Source of the DNA: Neobacillus niacini NBRC 15566
Lineage (GTDB): Bacteria > Bacillota > Bacilli > Bacillales > Cytobacillaceae
Direction of reading: 5' to 3'
Assembly: GCF_001591505.1 (NCBI RefSeq)
Contig: NZ_BCVA01000016.1
Location: forward strand, 36,532-100,531
Length of the DNA: 64,000 nucleotides
Both the position numbers and the translations under genes were made by a program. Under the pieces are notes generated by a model, which did not search any database, was not told where the DNA came from, and was given only the letters and a program-made list of their open reading frames with translations. This document shows positions 47,103-55,407 of the stretch, one piece after another; positions within the stretch are counted from its first letter, which is position 1; each line of letters opens with the position of its first letter.

Positions 47103-47215
47103 GAAAAAAATGCCCTTTCATCCAAAGGACAAAAAGGCATTCATAGACATAATAAATTATGTATGAATTTTATTTTCGCCTTTTTGGCCTCTCTGGACCA
47201 GATTTAAAGGGATTT
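47103..47215 (-). promoter_or_regulatory. PyrR-type attenuator leader of MFS transporter gene
   Basis: The minus strand has TGGTCCAGAGAGGCCA (47185-47200), a stem with the CAGAGAG loop that matches the PyrR anti-antiterminator consensus. Next comes a hairpin with arms ATTCATA and TATGAAT, and then a 14-base terminator stem (about 47109-47141, some G-U pairs) with loop TTT and TTTTTTT tail. This is the three-hairpin order of pyr operon leaders. Confidence 0.8.
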
Positions 47216-47286
47216 AATTTCAACTAATAGTAACATGATAATAATCTGGTGACAATATATTAAAAAATAAAAAATTATTTCCATAA

Positions 47287-47320
47287 CAAAAAAAACGCAC
47301 AAGTCATTATCACTGTGCGT
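47287..47320 (-). terminator. Terminator after GH78 gene
   Basis: ACGCACA (47295-47301) pairs with TGTGCGT (47314-47320); TTTTTTTTG follows on the minus strand. Confidence 0.88.
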
Positions 47321-47334
47321 GCGGATTAATAAGT

Positions 47335-50175
47335 TCATACGTATAAGTAATCTTTACCATTCACTAGAACTTTGGTGTTTGTACCTGTGACAATCTCCGC
47401 CTCTACTTCGTCTGGCATCGTTATTTGCAAATCAATATACTCCCCTAAATCTTTACAGTAGATATCAATCTTCCCCTGTGGAATCGGCACAGACCCCTTC
47501 ATCCACTTTAAGCCATTTAAATTCGGAGATATCGCTACTTTTTTAAAACCTGGTTCTAGTGGCTTCACGCCTAAAAACAGTACACCAAAAATATAGGTTG
47601 GGGCAGCAGACCAGGCATGGCAATGACTGCGGCTAAAGTCACCGTCAATCAATTCCCAGCCTTCCCAGCATGTTGTCGCGTCATGTTCCAGCATAAAACC
47701 ATAGATTTCCCGGATATTATCTAGTATCATCTCGTTTTCACCTAAACCCATTAAAGCCTGGTAATAGAAAAAAAGAACAAAAGGACTTTTTATTTGCACA
47801 AAATCTTTTGGCGGTTTTGTTAAATATTCCTCTATTATTTGCCTGCGTTGTCCTTCTGCGCATTCAGATAAATAAACGATTAAATTGGTTTGAATACTGG
47901 GAGCTTTAGATTTTTCTCCATCCTCATGAATGCTATCAATAAAATATTTTTCCTCTTCATCCCATAAATGTTTGTTTATCGCCTGTTTTAAGCTATTGGC
48001 TAGCTTTATAAAGTTGGCTTCATCTTCGTGTTCTCCAATGGTCATAGCTAGATAAGCTGTTTGTCTTAAAGCTTCGACTAAGAGAGCATTTTGATGGGTT
48101 ATAATGTTATGTCCAGTATCCATCGGGGCCCAATCTAACATGTTCCAGGCATAAATTTCCACTAATCCATCTTCATTCATTAATTCTTGAAAACGTTGAA
48201 CGGTCAACTTAAGTTCAGGGTAGACTTCTTTAATAAATTCTAAGTCGCCAGAATATCGATAATATTCCCTGCAGGCCATCATCCATAAAATCGACCATGC
48301 CGTTAATACATTTTGCCATCCACTTGGGACATGGGATTCTGGCAGCGGAGAACGATAAACAGATTTAGAAATTAACCTTAAACATCGCCGAACAAGATCA
48401 TAGTTACCAAAGGAATAGTAATTCATCAGGGAAATGTTATACGAATCACCTGTCCATAGAGCCTGTTCATAGGCTGGGCAATCAATAATCGTATCCTGAG
48501 CACACATACGAATCGTGTGCTTTGAAATTTCCCATATTTGGTTTAATTGATAATCAGAACTGCTAAAGGTTCCTACATTTCCTGTTGGGAATGTTGTTAC
48601 ATCTACTTTGATTTGATAGATTTTACAAGGACTTTTTTGATTTCGAATCGTAAGCAGCATATACCGAAAACCCCTCGGGATATAGGATCGATAACGCTGC
48701 CTGCCGTATTTCGAAATATAACGCAAGGAATTATTCAAAGAAAAAGTATGCTCAATTCTCCCATCCTGATGGATACTTTCAAACAAGAAAATATCGAAAA
48801 TCGTTCCTTTGGCAGCTTCTAGTTCAAATTCGATATATCCTAAATATTCCTTACCAAAATCAATTAGGTATTCTGTATCTCCTTGTTCCATTGGCTGAAC
48901 ATTTGTAAAACTTTGATTGGCTAGTATCATATTTTGATGCTGGAAGTTCAGAGAATGTGTTTTAATGTCTTTTTTAAATATGGAAAGGAGGCTTACATTA
49001 TCCGTACAAACTTGGGTTTCGGGAATATCCTTAATCCACTTTCTAAATAATTCTAATTCACTAAGCGATGAAACTGTATTTACCTGTAAATAATCCTCTT
49101 TTTGTGGGACAAAATTTTGCACAAGGTTACCTATTTGCAACCGGGTTTCAGTGTAGAAAGGTCCAATGACTGAAAATCTTGTATCGTTTTGGGAAAAAGG
49201 TGCTTTGAAATGTACTTTTTCAGGAAAATCAAAAGCTAAATGTATAGTTGGTTCATGAAAAGACCCTCCTACATCTACTATTAATAAGTTTGCACCTTTT
49301 CTTAAATTAACAGTTTCATATTTTCCATTTTGTGTTTTATATTCTAACCCGTTTAGTTTAAACTCCCATTTGGCTTCTGCATGTGCATCGTAGGTAAGGG
49401 TCATAACTCCTTCAACATCGTCGTTCACATGGATTTCAGTGACTACATAACCTTGCATGATTTTTCCAGAGTTATTATCAAATTGTCCGGGAAAAAAGGA
49501 CGGTTTTAAATCAATAGAAAAGTGCTGAGAAATCGGTTTTACTTCTTTTCTTGCTATAACACTTTTTGGATAAATAGGTTCATTGGTTAAATGGGGTATG
49601 TCCCTAGGGACGAGATTTTTCCAAGGACTCATCCCATAAGCACCAATAATTTCAGCATTGTGCCAAGAAGAGTCATCAAAATGAAGCTGTTCCCAGTTAT
49701 TATTAAATCGTTCTGCATTATAAATTTCTGCCCAGGATAAACAATTAGACATTTTCACCGATTCTTTAACAAAACCATCATGATTGGAGGTCTTCCAACT
49801 TTCATCCGTTAGGATTTGATCAAGGACCTGATTATTTTGATAGAAATCAATTTGAGCGATTAATCCACTCCGTCCTTCTATATAATGCATGGTTCCCATT
49901 CCGTAATGGTTTACTAAAACCGCAATGACATTTTCTCCTTCTTTTAAGCCGCTTAATTCGTACTGGTCATAATACCATTCGTTTGTCCAGCCACGAACTG
50001 GCCCCGATCCTACTAGCTCACCATTGATATAAACCGTATACTTTGTGTCTGCGGATAGTGACAATGTTGTCATTCCAGTATTAGAAGGAACGGTGAATGT
50101 TTTTCTAAAACATGACCACTGATTTCTTGGATGTTCACCGCTCTGATCCCAAATCCATTTTGCCTTCCATTCCAT
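47335..50175 (-). CDS. GH78 alpha-L-rhamnosidase
   Basis: A 946-residue intracellular enzyme (no signal peptide). N-terminal beta domains (about 1-350) include the carbohydrate-binding-like YTVYINGELVGSGP region. The catalytic (alpha/alpha)6 barrel follows, with DCPAYEQALWTGD at 565-577, where the GH78 general acid lies, and HCHAWSAAPTYIF near the end of the barrel. A C-terminal beta domain closes the protein. It cleaves terminal rhamnose from imported oligosaccharides and would feed the rhaEW route. GGGGGAAC precedes the ATG at 50175; the longer frame has no site. It lies downstream of the ABC importer genes, separated by repeat array C. Confidence 0.9.
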   Translation of the reverse strand: MEWKAKWIWDQSGEHPRNQWSCFRKTFTVPSNTGMTTLSLSADTKYTVYINGELVGSGPVRGWTNEWYYDQYELSGLKEGENVIAVLVNHYGMGTMHYIEGRSGLIAQIDFYQNNQVLDQILTDESWKTSNHDGFVKESVKMSNCLSWAEIYNAERFNNNWEQLHFDDSSWHNAEIIGAYGMSPWKNLVPRDIPHLTNEPIYPKSVIARKEVKPISQHFSIDLKPSFFPGQFDNNSGKIMQGYVVTEIHVNDDVEGVMTLTYDAHAEAKWEFKLNGLEYKTQNGKYETVNLRKGANLLIVDVGGSFHEPTIHLAFDFPEKVHFKAPFSQNDTRFSVIGPFYTETRLQIGNLVQNFVPQKEDYLQVNTVSSLSELELFRKWIKDIPETQVCTDNVSLLSIFKKDIKTHSLNFQHQNMILANQSFTNVQPMEQGDTEYLIDFGKEYLGYIEFELEAAKGTIFDIFLFESIHQDGRIEHTFSLNNSLRYISKYGRQRYRSYIPRGFRYMLLTIRNQKSPCKIYQIKVDVTTFPTGNVGTFSSSDYQLNQIWEISKHTIRMCAQDTIIDCPAYEQALWTGDSYNISLMNYYSFGNYDLVRRCLRLISKSVYRSPLPESHVPSGWQNVLTAWSILWMMACREYYRYSGDLEFIKEVYPELKLTVQRFQELMNEDGLVEIYAWNMLDWAPMDTGHNIITHQNALLVEALRQTAYLAMTIGEHEDEANFIKLANSLKQAINKHLWDEEEKYFIDSIHEDGEKSKAPSIQTNLIVYLSECAEGQRRQIIEEYLTKPPKDFVQIKSPFVLFFYYQALMGLGENEMILDNIREIYGFMLEHDATTCWEGWELIDGDFSRSHCHAWSAAPTYIFGVLFLGVKPLEPGFKKVAISPNLNGLKWMKGSVPIPQGKIDIYCKDLGEYIDLQITMPDEVEAEIVTGTNTKVLVNGKDYLYV

Positions 50176-50324
50176 TTTGTTCCCCCCATTGGAAAAGACC
50201 CGATTCATACAGAAGAACTGCAAAACTGGGTCTTCATTCTATTTTTTTATGGCTGTGTTAACGGAAATTGTTAATTTTGCACCTGTTGATTGGAGGCATA
50301 AGGCACGAAGACTCCTCGAAAAAT

Positions 50325-50600
50325 CCACGGTCTCCAAATTACGGTAACAATCTGACCGGCTTTGTGCCCATAATCCCAAAGCTCCCCCATTTATCGGAAC
50401 AATCTGACCGTTATTGTGCCTATAATCCAAAGCTCCCCCATTTACCGGAACAATCTGGCCGGTATTGTGCCCATAATCCTAGGTTCTCCCATTTATTGGA
50501 ACAATCAGACCAGGATAGTGACGATAAACCCAGGCTCTTCAAATTACGGTAACAATATAGTGTCGATATTCCAAGGCTCCCCGGCACGCCCGCGGAAAGC
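50325..50600. repeat. 52-bp tandem repeat array C (5 copies)
   Basis: AACAATCTGA-like units begin at 50346, 50398, 50449, 50500 and 50551, a period of 51-52. Each has short inverted arms ACAAT and ATTGT. The last copy is diverged. The sequence is unrelated to arrays A/B and D. It fills the gap between the ABC permease stop and the GH78 start; frames that read through it are products of the repeat, not genes. Confidence 0.88.
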
Positions 50601-50683
50601 GAAGTGCCTTGGGCGGAAATCAACAGTCTAAATTAACACAACCCTTTGTATATATAGTTAATACCAATAATATGATAGTCCTG

Positions 50684-51577
50684 TTACTTAACTGACCCCG
50701 CTGTCATTCCTGCTACGATCTTCTTGTTGAAGATAATAAACAAGATGAGCGGTGGAATGGATATTAATAGGACATTCGTGAACAATAAATTCCACTTTGT
50801 AATGTACATACTCATGAAATTATAAAGTGTTAACTGTAATGTGGCGTTTTCTGCACCAGGAAAAAAGTATAAAGGATTTACGAAATCATTGTAGACGCTA
50901 ACGGCAGTCAATACGATGACAGTGGCAGAAACTGGTTTTAACAACGGTAAAATGATATTAAAGAATAACCGAAACCTTCCACATCCATCAATTAGTGCCA
51001 TCTCGTCCAGTGACCTTGGGATCGTAACCATGAATCCTCGATACAAAATAATCGTAAATGGCAAGTTTAGTGCCACCTCTATTAGGACGATTCCTGGCAG
51101 TGTTTTAAACAAACCTATTTCTTGCAGTACCCATATGGTCGGAACCACAGCTGGGGGAATAATCAGCCCAGCTAGAATCAGAAAGTTAAAAAAAGGAGTC
51201 ACTTTCGTCACTTTTCGCTGTAAAACATATCCAGCAGCAGCACCCAGGACGATTAAAAGAATGATAGACAATCCAGTAATCATAACACTATTAAAAAATG
51301 CCCGAATAATCATTCCATCTCGCGCGGTTATTACCTCTTGGATATTCTCCATCAAATGAAAAGAACTAGGCCAATTCATATTCAATAAAGAAGATTCCTG
51401 TGTATTTTTAAACGCATTAATAATGACAAAATAAAAGGGAATTCCAAAGATCGCTAATGTTGCCACGACCCCGAAACTTTCAATGAAAATGTTCCATAGC
51501 TTCTTGCCTATTTTTGTCTTATTTTTCCGATTTATAATAGGTTTTGTTTCCAGATCCCCAAGTACAACCTTGCTCAT
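50684..51577 (-). CDS. Carbohydrate ABC transporter permease (MalG-like)
   Basis: A 297-residue permease with six helices and the EAA loop (EMALIDGCGRFRLFFNIILPLLKP, read in two halves) that contacts the ATPase. It pairs with the MalF-like permease upstream; the stop of that gene and this ATG share one base (TAATG). It imports an oligosaccharide, probably rhamnose-containing, given the GH78 enzyme downstream. No ATPase gene is present; a shared MsmX-type ATPase elsewhere is expected. Confidence 0.9.
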   Translation of the reverse strand: MSKVVLGDLETKPIINRKNKTKIGKKLWNIFIESFGVVATLAIFGIPFYFVIINAFKNTQESSLLNMNWPSSFHLMENIQEVITARDGMIIRAFFNSVMITGLSIILLIVLGAAAGYVLQRKVTKVTPFFNFLILAGLIIPPAVVPTIWVLQEIGLFKTLPGIVLIEVALNLPFTIILYRGFMVTIPRSLDEMALIDGCGRFRLFFNIILPLLKPVSATVIVLTAVSVYNDFVNPLYFFPGAENATLQLTLYNFMSMYITKWNLLFTNVLLISIPPLILFIIFNKKIVAGMTAGSVK

Positions 51578-52443
51578 TACAAATCCACCTCTTTTTTATT
51601 GAGATACGAATATAGAGGGAATGCTAAGGCAGAAACCAGTATGAATAAAATAACATTACCTGCTGTTGATAGGCCGAAAAAGCCAGCTTGATACTGCTTA
51701 TATATAATAGATGCAATCAAGTCCGTACTGAATCCTGGTCCTCCTTTTGTCATCGTCCAGATTAAATCAAAAGAACGTAACCCGCCAATAAAAGAGAGAA
51801 TAATAACTGTGTTCATGGCAGGACGGCTAAGCGGTATTATAATACTTTTAAAATTATGCCACGCATTTCCGCCATCAATTTTAAGTGCCTCATAATAATC
51901 TTGTGGAATTGACATAATACCTGCAATAAAAATAACGGTTGCCATCCCGACTCCTTTCCACACATCCACCAATGCGACAGATAAAAGCGCAATATCGGTA
52001 TCCCCTAACCAGTCAGGACCGGCAATTCCTAATCCTTGAAGGACGATATTGATAATTCCTTGTGATGGGTGCATCATCATCGTAAAGGCAATACCAACTG
52101 CAATCGTACTTAACAGTGTCGGAAAAAAGATCATGGAACGAATAAATCCTACTGTTTTTAACTTTGAACTTAAGTACACTCCGAGCAATAAGCCTAAAAT
52201 AACTTTCAAACCACTTGTTAATACTGCATATATTAATGTGTTTTTAAAACCAATATTTAAAGATGGTTCTGATAAAAAAGTTTTAAAGTTTTCTAGACCT
52301 ATAAATTCCCAATCTGTTAATGTCCACCATGTCATACTGAAAAACAGGGACATAATCGTTGGCAACAAGAAAAAGACAAAATAAACAATTCCTGCTGGTA
52401 ATAAGAAGTAGTACGTATACGTTTTATTTGCTAACTTATTCAC
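51577..52443 (-). CDS. Carbohydrate ABC transporter permease (MalF-like)
   Basis: A 288-residue permease with six helices and an EAA loop (EALKIDGGNAWHNFK). It is the partner of the MalG-like permease. It follows the binding-protein gene across a hairpin that probably lowers permease expression relative to the binding protein, a common arrangement in CUT1 importers. Confidence 0.9.
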   Translation of the reverse strand: MNKLANKTYTYYFLLPAGIVYFVFFLLPTIMSLFFSMTWWTLTDWEFIGLENFKTFLSEPSLNIGFKNTLIYAVLTSGLKVILGLLLGVYLSSKLKTVGFIRSMIFFPTLLSTIAVGIAFTMMMHPSQGIINIVLQGLGIAGPDWLGDTDIALLSVALVDVWKGVGMATVIFIAGIMSIPQDYYEALKIDGGNAWHNFKSIIIPLSRPAMNTVIILSFIGGLRSFDLIWTMTKGGPGFSTDLIASIIYKQYQAGFFGLSTAGNVILFILVSALAFPLYSYLNKKEVDL

Positions 52444-52475
52444 CTGCTGTTCCTCCCTTCAACCCTTTTGAAAAT

Positions 52476-52507
52476 AGTGGCCCTGCTAGAATCTAGTCAG
52501 GGCCACT
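52476..52507 (-). terminator. Intercistronic hairpin between binding protein and permease genes
   Basis: AGTGGCCCTG pairs with CAGGGCCACT (52476-52485, 52498-52507) with a further inner stem. The T tract is weak (TATTTTC), so partial read-through is likely. Such hairpins keep binding protein in excess over permease. Confidence 0.75.
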
Positions 52508-52530
52508 GAATTATTGACGAAAATGATTGT

Positions 52531-53850
52531 TTACCAACCTTCAAGACCTAGTTGTTTTGCTTGTTTTTCAACATCTTTATCGTATAGCTCTGCGCCCTCT
52601 TTTGCAGAACTAATTCCACTTCCAACTTGTGTTGTAATTTGCTCCAAGCTTGGACCTTTGACAGGGCTCAAGAATTCAAGAGCTGGAGCATTATTACCCG
52701 CATCAAAGTACTGAATCATGTCTTTTACGGCTGGGTAAACATCATCTGGAAGTTCTACACCTTCAATGGCAAACGGTCCAGTCGGCGGAATTTTAGATGA
52801 ATAGATTGTCACACCTTCTTGAGAAACGTAAAATTCTAAAAATTTCTTTGCTGCATCAATATGCTCACTATTTTTGTTAATAAAGATACCTGCTGGCATC
52901 CACACCGTTAAACCATTTTTGTCTGCACTGTCACTTGGCTGAGCGAAAACTCCGATATCTTGCATTTTGTCTGGGAAGGTTGTTGCAAGATTTGCTAATG
53001 CGAACGTAATCATTGGATAATGAGCTCCCTCACCGTCCGCTAACATTTTTAACCCTGCATCATAGCCAGTAGCTAGGAATTCTTTATTCATGTAACCTGC
53101 TTTAAATACTTCTTCTAATTTCTCAAAACTGCGGAGTGCTGCAGGAGTAGTAGCGATTTTTGCCTTGTTTGCAGTAAAATCTTCGGCAAAAGTCGGATTT
53201 TCTTGAAGGACATTGTAGTTATCCGCGAGTACAATTACTTGTGATGTCCATGTATCCTTGAATGTTCCAATAACAGCTGTTTTACCAGCTTGTTTAATTT
53301 TTTCGTTATTAGCCATTAATTCGTCCCAAGTTTTTGGAACAGAAAGGCCAAGGTCGGAGTAAACCTTTTTGTTATATAACCAGCCGCCAGCATTCGTTGG
53401 AGTACCCGGAATTCCAAACACTTTCCCATTTGCAGAAACTGCTGCTTTGTAATCGTCCATGATAGTTTCCATGAAAGGTTCGTTACTTAGGTCAACGAAA
53501 TTTTGCTCTGGATTAACTGCCTGCAGCGAGGATCCTGAATTAATCCAAGCCAAATCAGTCATATCCCCGGTTGCTAAACGAGTTTTGATAATATTATCAC
53601 CTTCAGAGCCGCCCGGACGAGTCTCTATTTCTACTTTTATATTATTTTTCTTTTCAAATTCATCAATGATCCCTTGAATTCCATCTAGTTGTGTTTGGTT
53701 ATCAATTAAAAATGTTACCGTTTCTGTTTCTGAACTCTTCCCCCCACCTGAAGTGGTTTCCTCTTTGCTGTTACAGCCTGCTATTATTCCTGCCATTAGT
53801 GCGCTGCTAAGTAATAATGGTACTAACTTTTTTCTTTGAGTATTGAACAT
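52531..53850 (-). CDS. Carbohydrate ABC transporter substrate-binding lipoprotein
   Basis: A 439-residue lipoprotein. The signal has lipobox IIAGC with lipid-modified C26. The rest is a bacterial extracellular solute-binding domain (family 1) with the usual VFGIPGTPTNAGGWLYNKKVY pattern. It delivers sugar to the MalF/MalG permeases encoded next. A cre-like site lies 65 bases upstream. It is strongly similar to the second binding protein at 54.0-55.4 kb, so the pair arose by duplication. Confidence 0.92.
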   Translation of the reverse strand: MFNTQRKKLVPLLLSSALMAGIIAGCNSKEETTSGGGKSSETETVTFLIDNQTQLDGIQGIIDEFEKKNNIKVEIETRPGGSEGDNIIKTRLATGDMTDLAWINSGSSLQAVNPEQNFVDLSNEPFMETIMDDYKAAVSANGKVFGIPGTPTNAGGWLYNKKVYSDLGLSVPKTWDELMANNEKIKQAGKTAVIGTFKDTWTSQVIVLADNYNVLQENPTFAEDFTANKAKIATTPAALRSFEKLEEVFKAGYMNKEFLATGYDAGLKMLADGEGAHYPMITFALANLATTFPDKMQDIGVFAQPSDSADKNGLTVWMPAGIFINKNSEHIDAAKKFLEFYVSQEGVTIYSSKIPPTGPFAIEGVELPDDVYPAVKDMIQYFDAGNNAPALEFLSPVKGPSLEQITTQVGSGISSAKEGAELYDKDVEKQAKQLGLEGW

Positions 53851-53914
53851 CTTTTTTCCCCCTTATAAAGTGTCTCTTCTAAAATTACTGGCTCTTACTT
53901 GGTGATACTTTAAT

Positions 53915-53928
53915 TTTAAGCGCTTTCA
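53915..53928. promoter_or_regulatory. cre-like site upstream of the ABC importer
   Basis: On the minus strand TGAAAGCGCTTAAA matches 13 of 14 cre positions. It lies 65 bases before the binding-protein start and downstream of the terminator at 53990-54027, so it can control only the importer unit. Confidence 0.65.
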
Positions 53929-53989
53929 ACTGAGTTTTTAAGTGATGCTTTTTTTTGATATACGTCTGATTTTTTTGGATTAGGTACAT

Positions 53990-54027
53990 AAAAAAAGACT
54001 TCTTTCTTTGTTAATAGAAAGAAGTCT
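53990..54027 (-). terminator. Terminator after the second binding-protein gene
   Basis: Perfect 12-base arms AGACTTCTTTCT and AGAAAGAAGTCT with a TTTTTTTA tail on the minus strand. It divides the sensor operon from the importer operon. Confidence 0.92.
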
Positions 54028-54042
54028 GATCAAATAATTTAG

Positions 54043-55380
54043 CTATTCCCAGCCTGTGAGACCTAGTTCCTTTGCTTGTTTCTCTACATCCTGGTCGTAT
54101 AATGCTGCACCGGCTTTTGCAGATAGCTGACCGCTGCCTACTTGTGCTGTTATTTGTGGTAAATTTGGCCCCTTTAATGGGATAAGGTTTTCGAGTGCCG
54201 GAGTGGTGTCTTCGGATTCAAAATAAGGTAACATATCCTTCACTGCAGGTATGATATTATTTGGAACCTCCCTACCCTTTATCGCTAAAGGACCAACAAT
54301 AATTTTATTAGAAAGAAAGGTTTTTACTCCCTCGGAAGATGCAAAATAAGTTAACCACTTTTTTGCAGCCTCTAATTTCTGAGTATTCTTGTTAACATAA
54401 ATCGCAGCAGGCATAAAGACAGTCATTCCATTTGTATCAGAACTGTCGCCAGGTTGAGGGAAAAATCCAATATCATTAATTCTATCTGGAAAATCCCGTT
54501 TAATTACTGACAAAACACCTGAGACAATTGGATATTGAACACCAGTCCCATCTACAAGCATTTCTATTCCATCCTTATAAGTGGCTGTTTTATAGTCACT
54601 ATTTAAGTAACCTTTTTGATATACTTCTGATAATTTCTCAAAGCTTCTTAATGCTGCAGGTGAAGTAGCAAATTTAGCTTTATTGGCAGCTAAATCCTCA
54701 GCAAAGGTCGGGTTTTGAGAAATGACATTGTGGTTATCGGCAAGAACGATTAGCTGAGAGGTCCAATCATCCTTGTATGTACCGATCACTGCTGTTTTAC
54801 CAGCAGCCTTAATTTTTTCACTGTTTGCTATCAATTCATTCCAAGTTTTTGGAACTGAAAGTCCGAGCTCACGATAAACCTTTTTGTTATAAAACCATCC
54901 GCCAGCTAATGCATTCCCAAATGGAAGTCCAAATACTTTGTCATTCACGGTTACTGACTTTTTAAAGGAGTATTCTACATTGTTTATAAAAGGCTCCTGT
55001 GTTAAATCAACAAAGTATTGCTCTGGGTTAAGCGCCTGTAAAAGCGATCCGGAATTATAAAATACCAAATCAGCCATATCACCTGTCGCTAATCGGGTTT
55101 TGATGACCTCATGACCTTCAACACCGCTCGGGCGTGTTTCTATTTCTGTTTTAATATGGTATTTCTCTTCAATCTTTGCAGCAACCGCCCTGATGCCATC
55201 CTGTTCGATTTGATTATCAATTAAGATACTAATGGTGCTCTCTTTTGGATCGGTTGTATTTAATATACTACCTTCGTTACTCCTGCAGCCTGTCAATACG
55301 CCAATAAATAGCGCTAGGATTAACAATGGTGTCATAACTTTTCTAACAATTAACATACTCATTCCCGCTTCTTTCTTCAT
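54043..55380 (-). CDS. Second sugar-binding lipoprotein, in operon with two-component genes
   Basis: A 445-residue paralogue of the binding protein at 52.5-53.9 kb; for example VPKTWNELIANSEKIK versus VPKTWDELMANNEKIK. The lipobox is VLTGC, with C32 if the first ATG is used. Three ATGs lie within the first nine codons and no clear ribosome site separates them, so the start is uncertain. It follows the response regulator gene by 27 bases and is closed by a strong terminator. Its place with the kinase, not with the permeases, suggests it may help the kinase sense sugar. Confidence 0.88.
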   Translation of the reverse strand: MKKEAGMSMLIVRKVMTPLLILALFIGVLTGCRSNEGSILNTTDPKESTISILIDNQIEQDGIRAVAAKIEEKYHIKTEIETRPSGVEGHEVIKTRLATGDMADLVFYNSGSLLQALNPEQYFVDLTQEPFINNVEYSFKKSVTVNDKVFGLPFGNALAGGWFYNKKVYRELGLSVPKTWNELIANSEKIKAAGKTAVIGTYKDDWTSQLIVLADNHNVISQNPTFAEDLAANKAKFATSPAALRSFEKLSEVYQKGYLNSDYKTATYKDGIEMLVDGTGVQYPIVSGVLSVIKRDFPDRINDIGFFPQPGDSSDTNGMTVFMPAAIYVNKNTQKLEAAKKWLTYFASSEGVKTFLSNKIIVGPLAIKGREVPNNIIPAVKDMLPYFESEDTTPALENLIPLKGPNLPQITAQVGSGQLSAKAGAALYDQDVEKQAKELGLTGWE

Positions 55381-55407
55381 TAGTAGTAGATTATTATTTA
55401 ATGAGTA

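Noticed and set aside
50268..50631. Frames on both strands through array C
   Set aside because: Repetitive peptides (PKLPHLPEQSG-like) that follow the 52-bp repeat; no ribosome sites.
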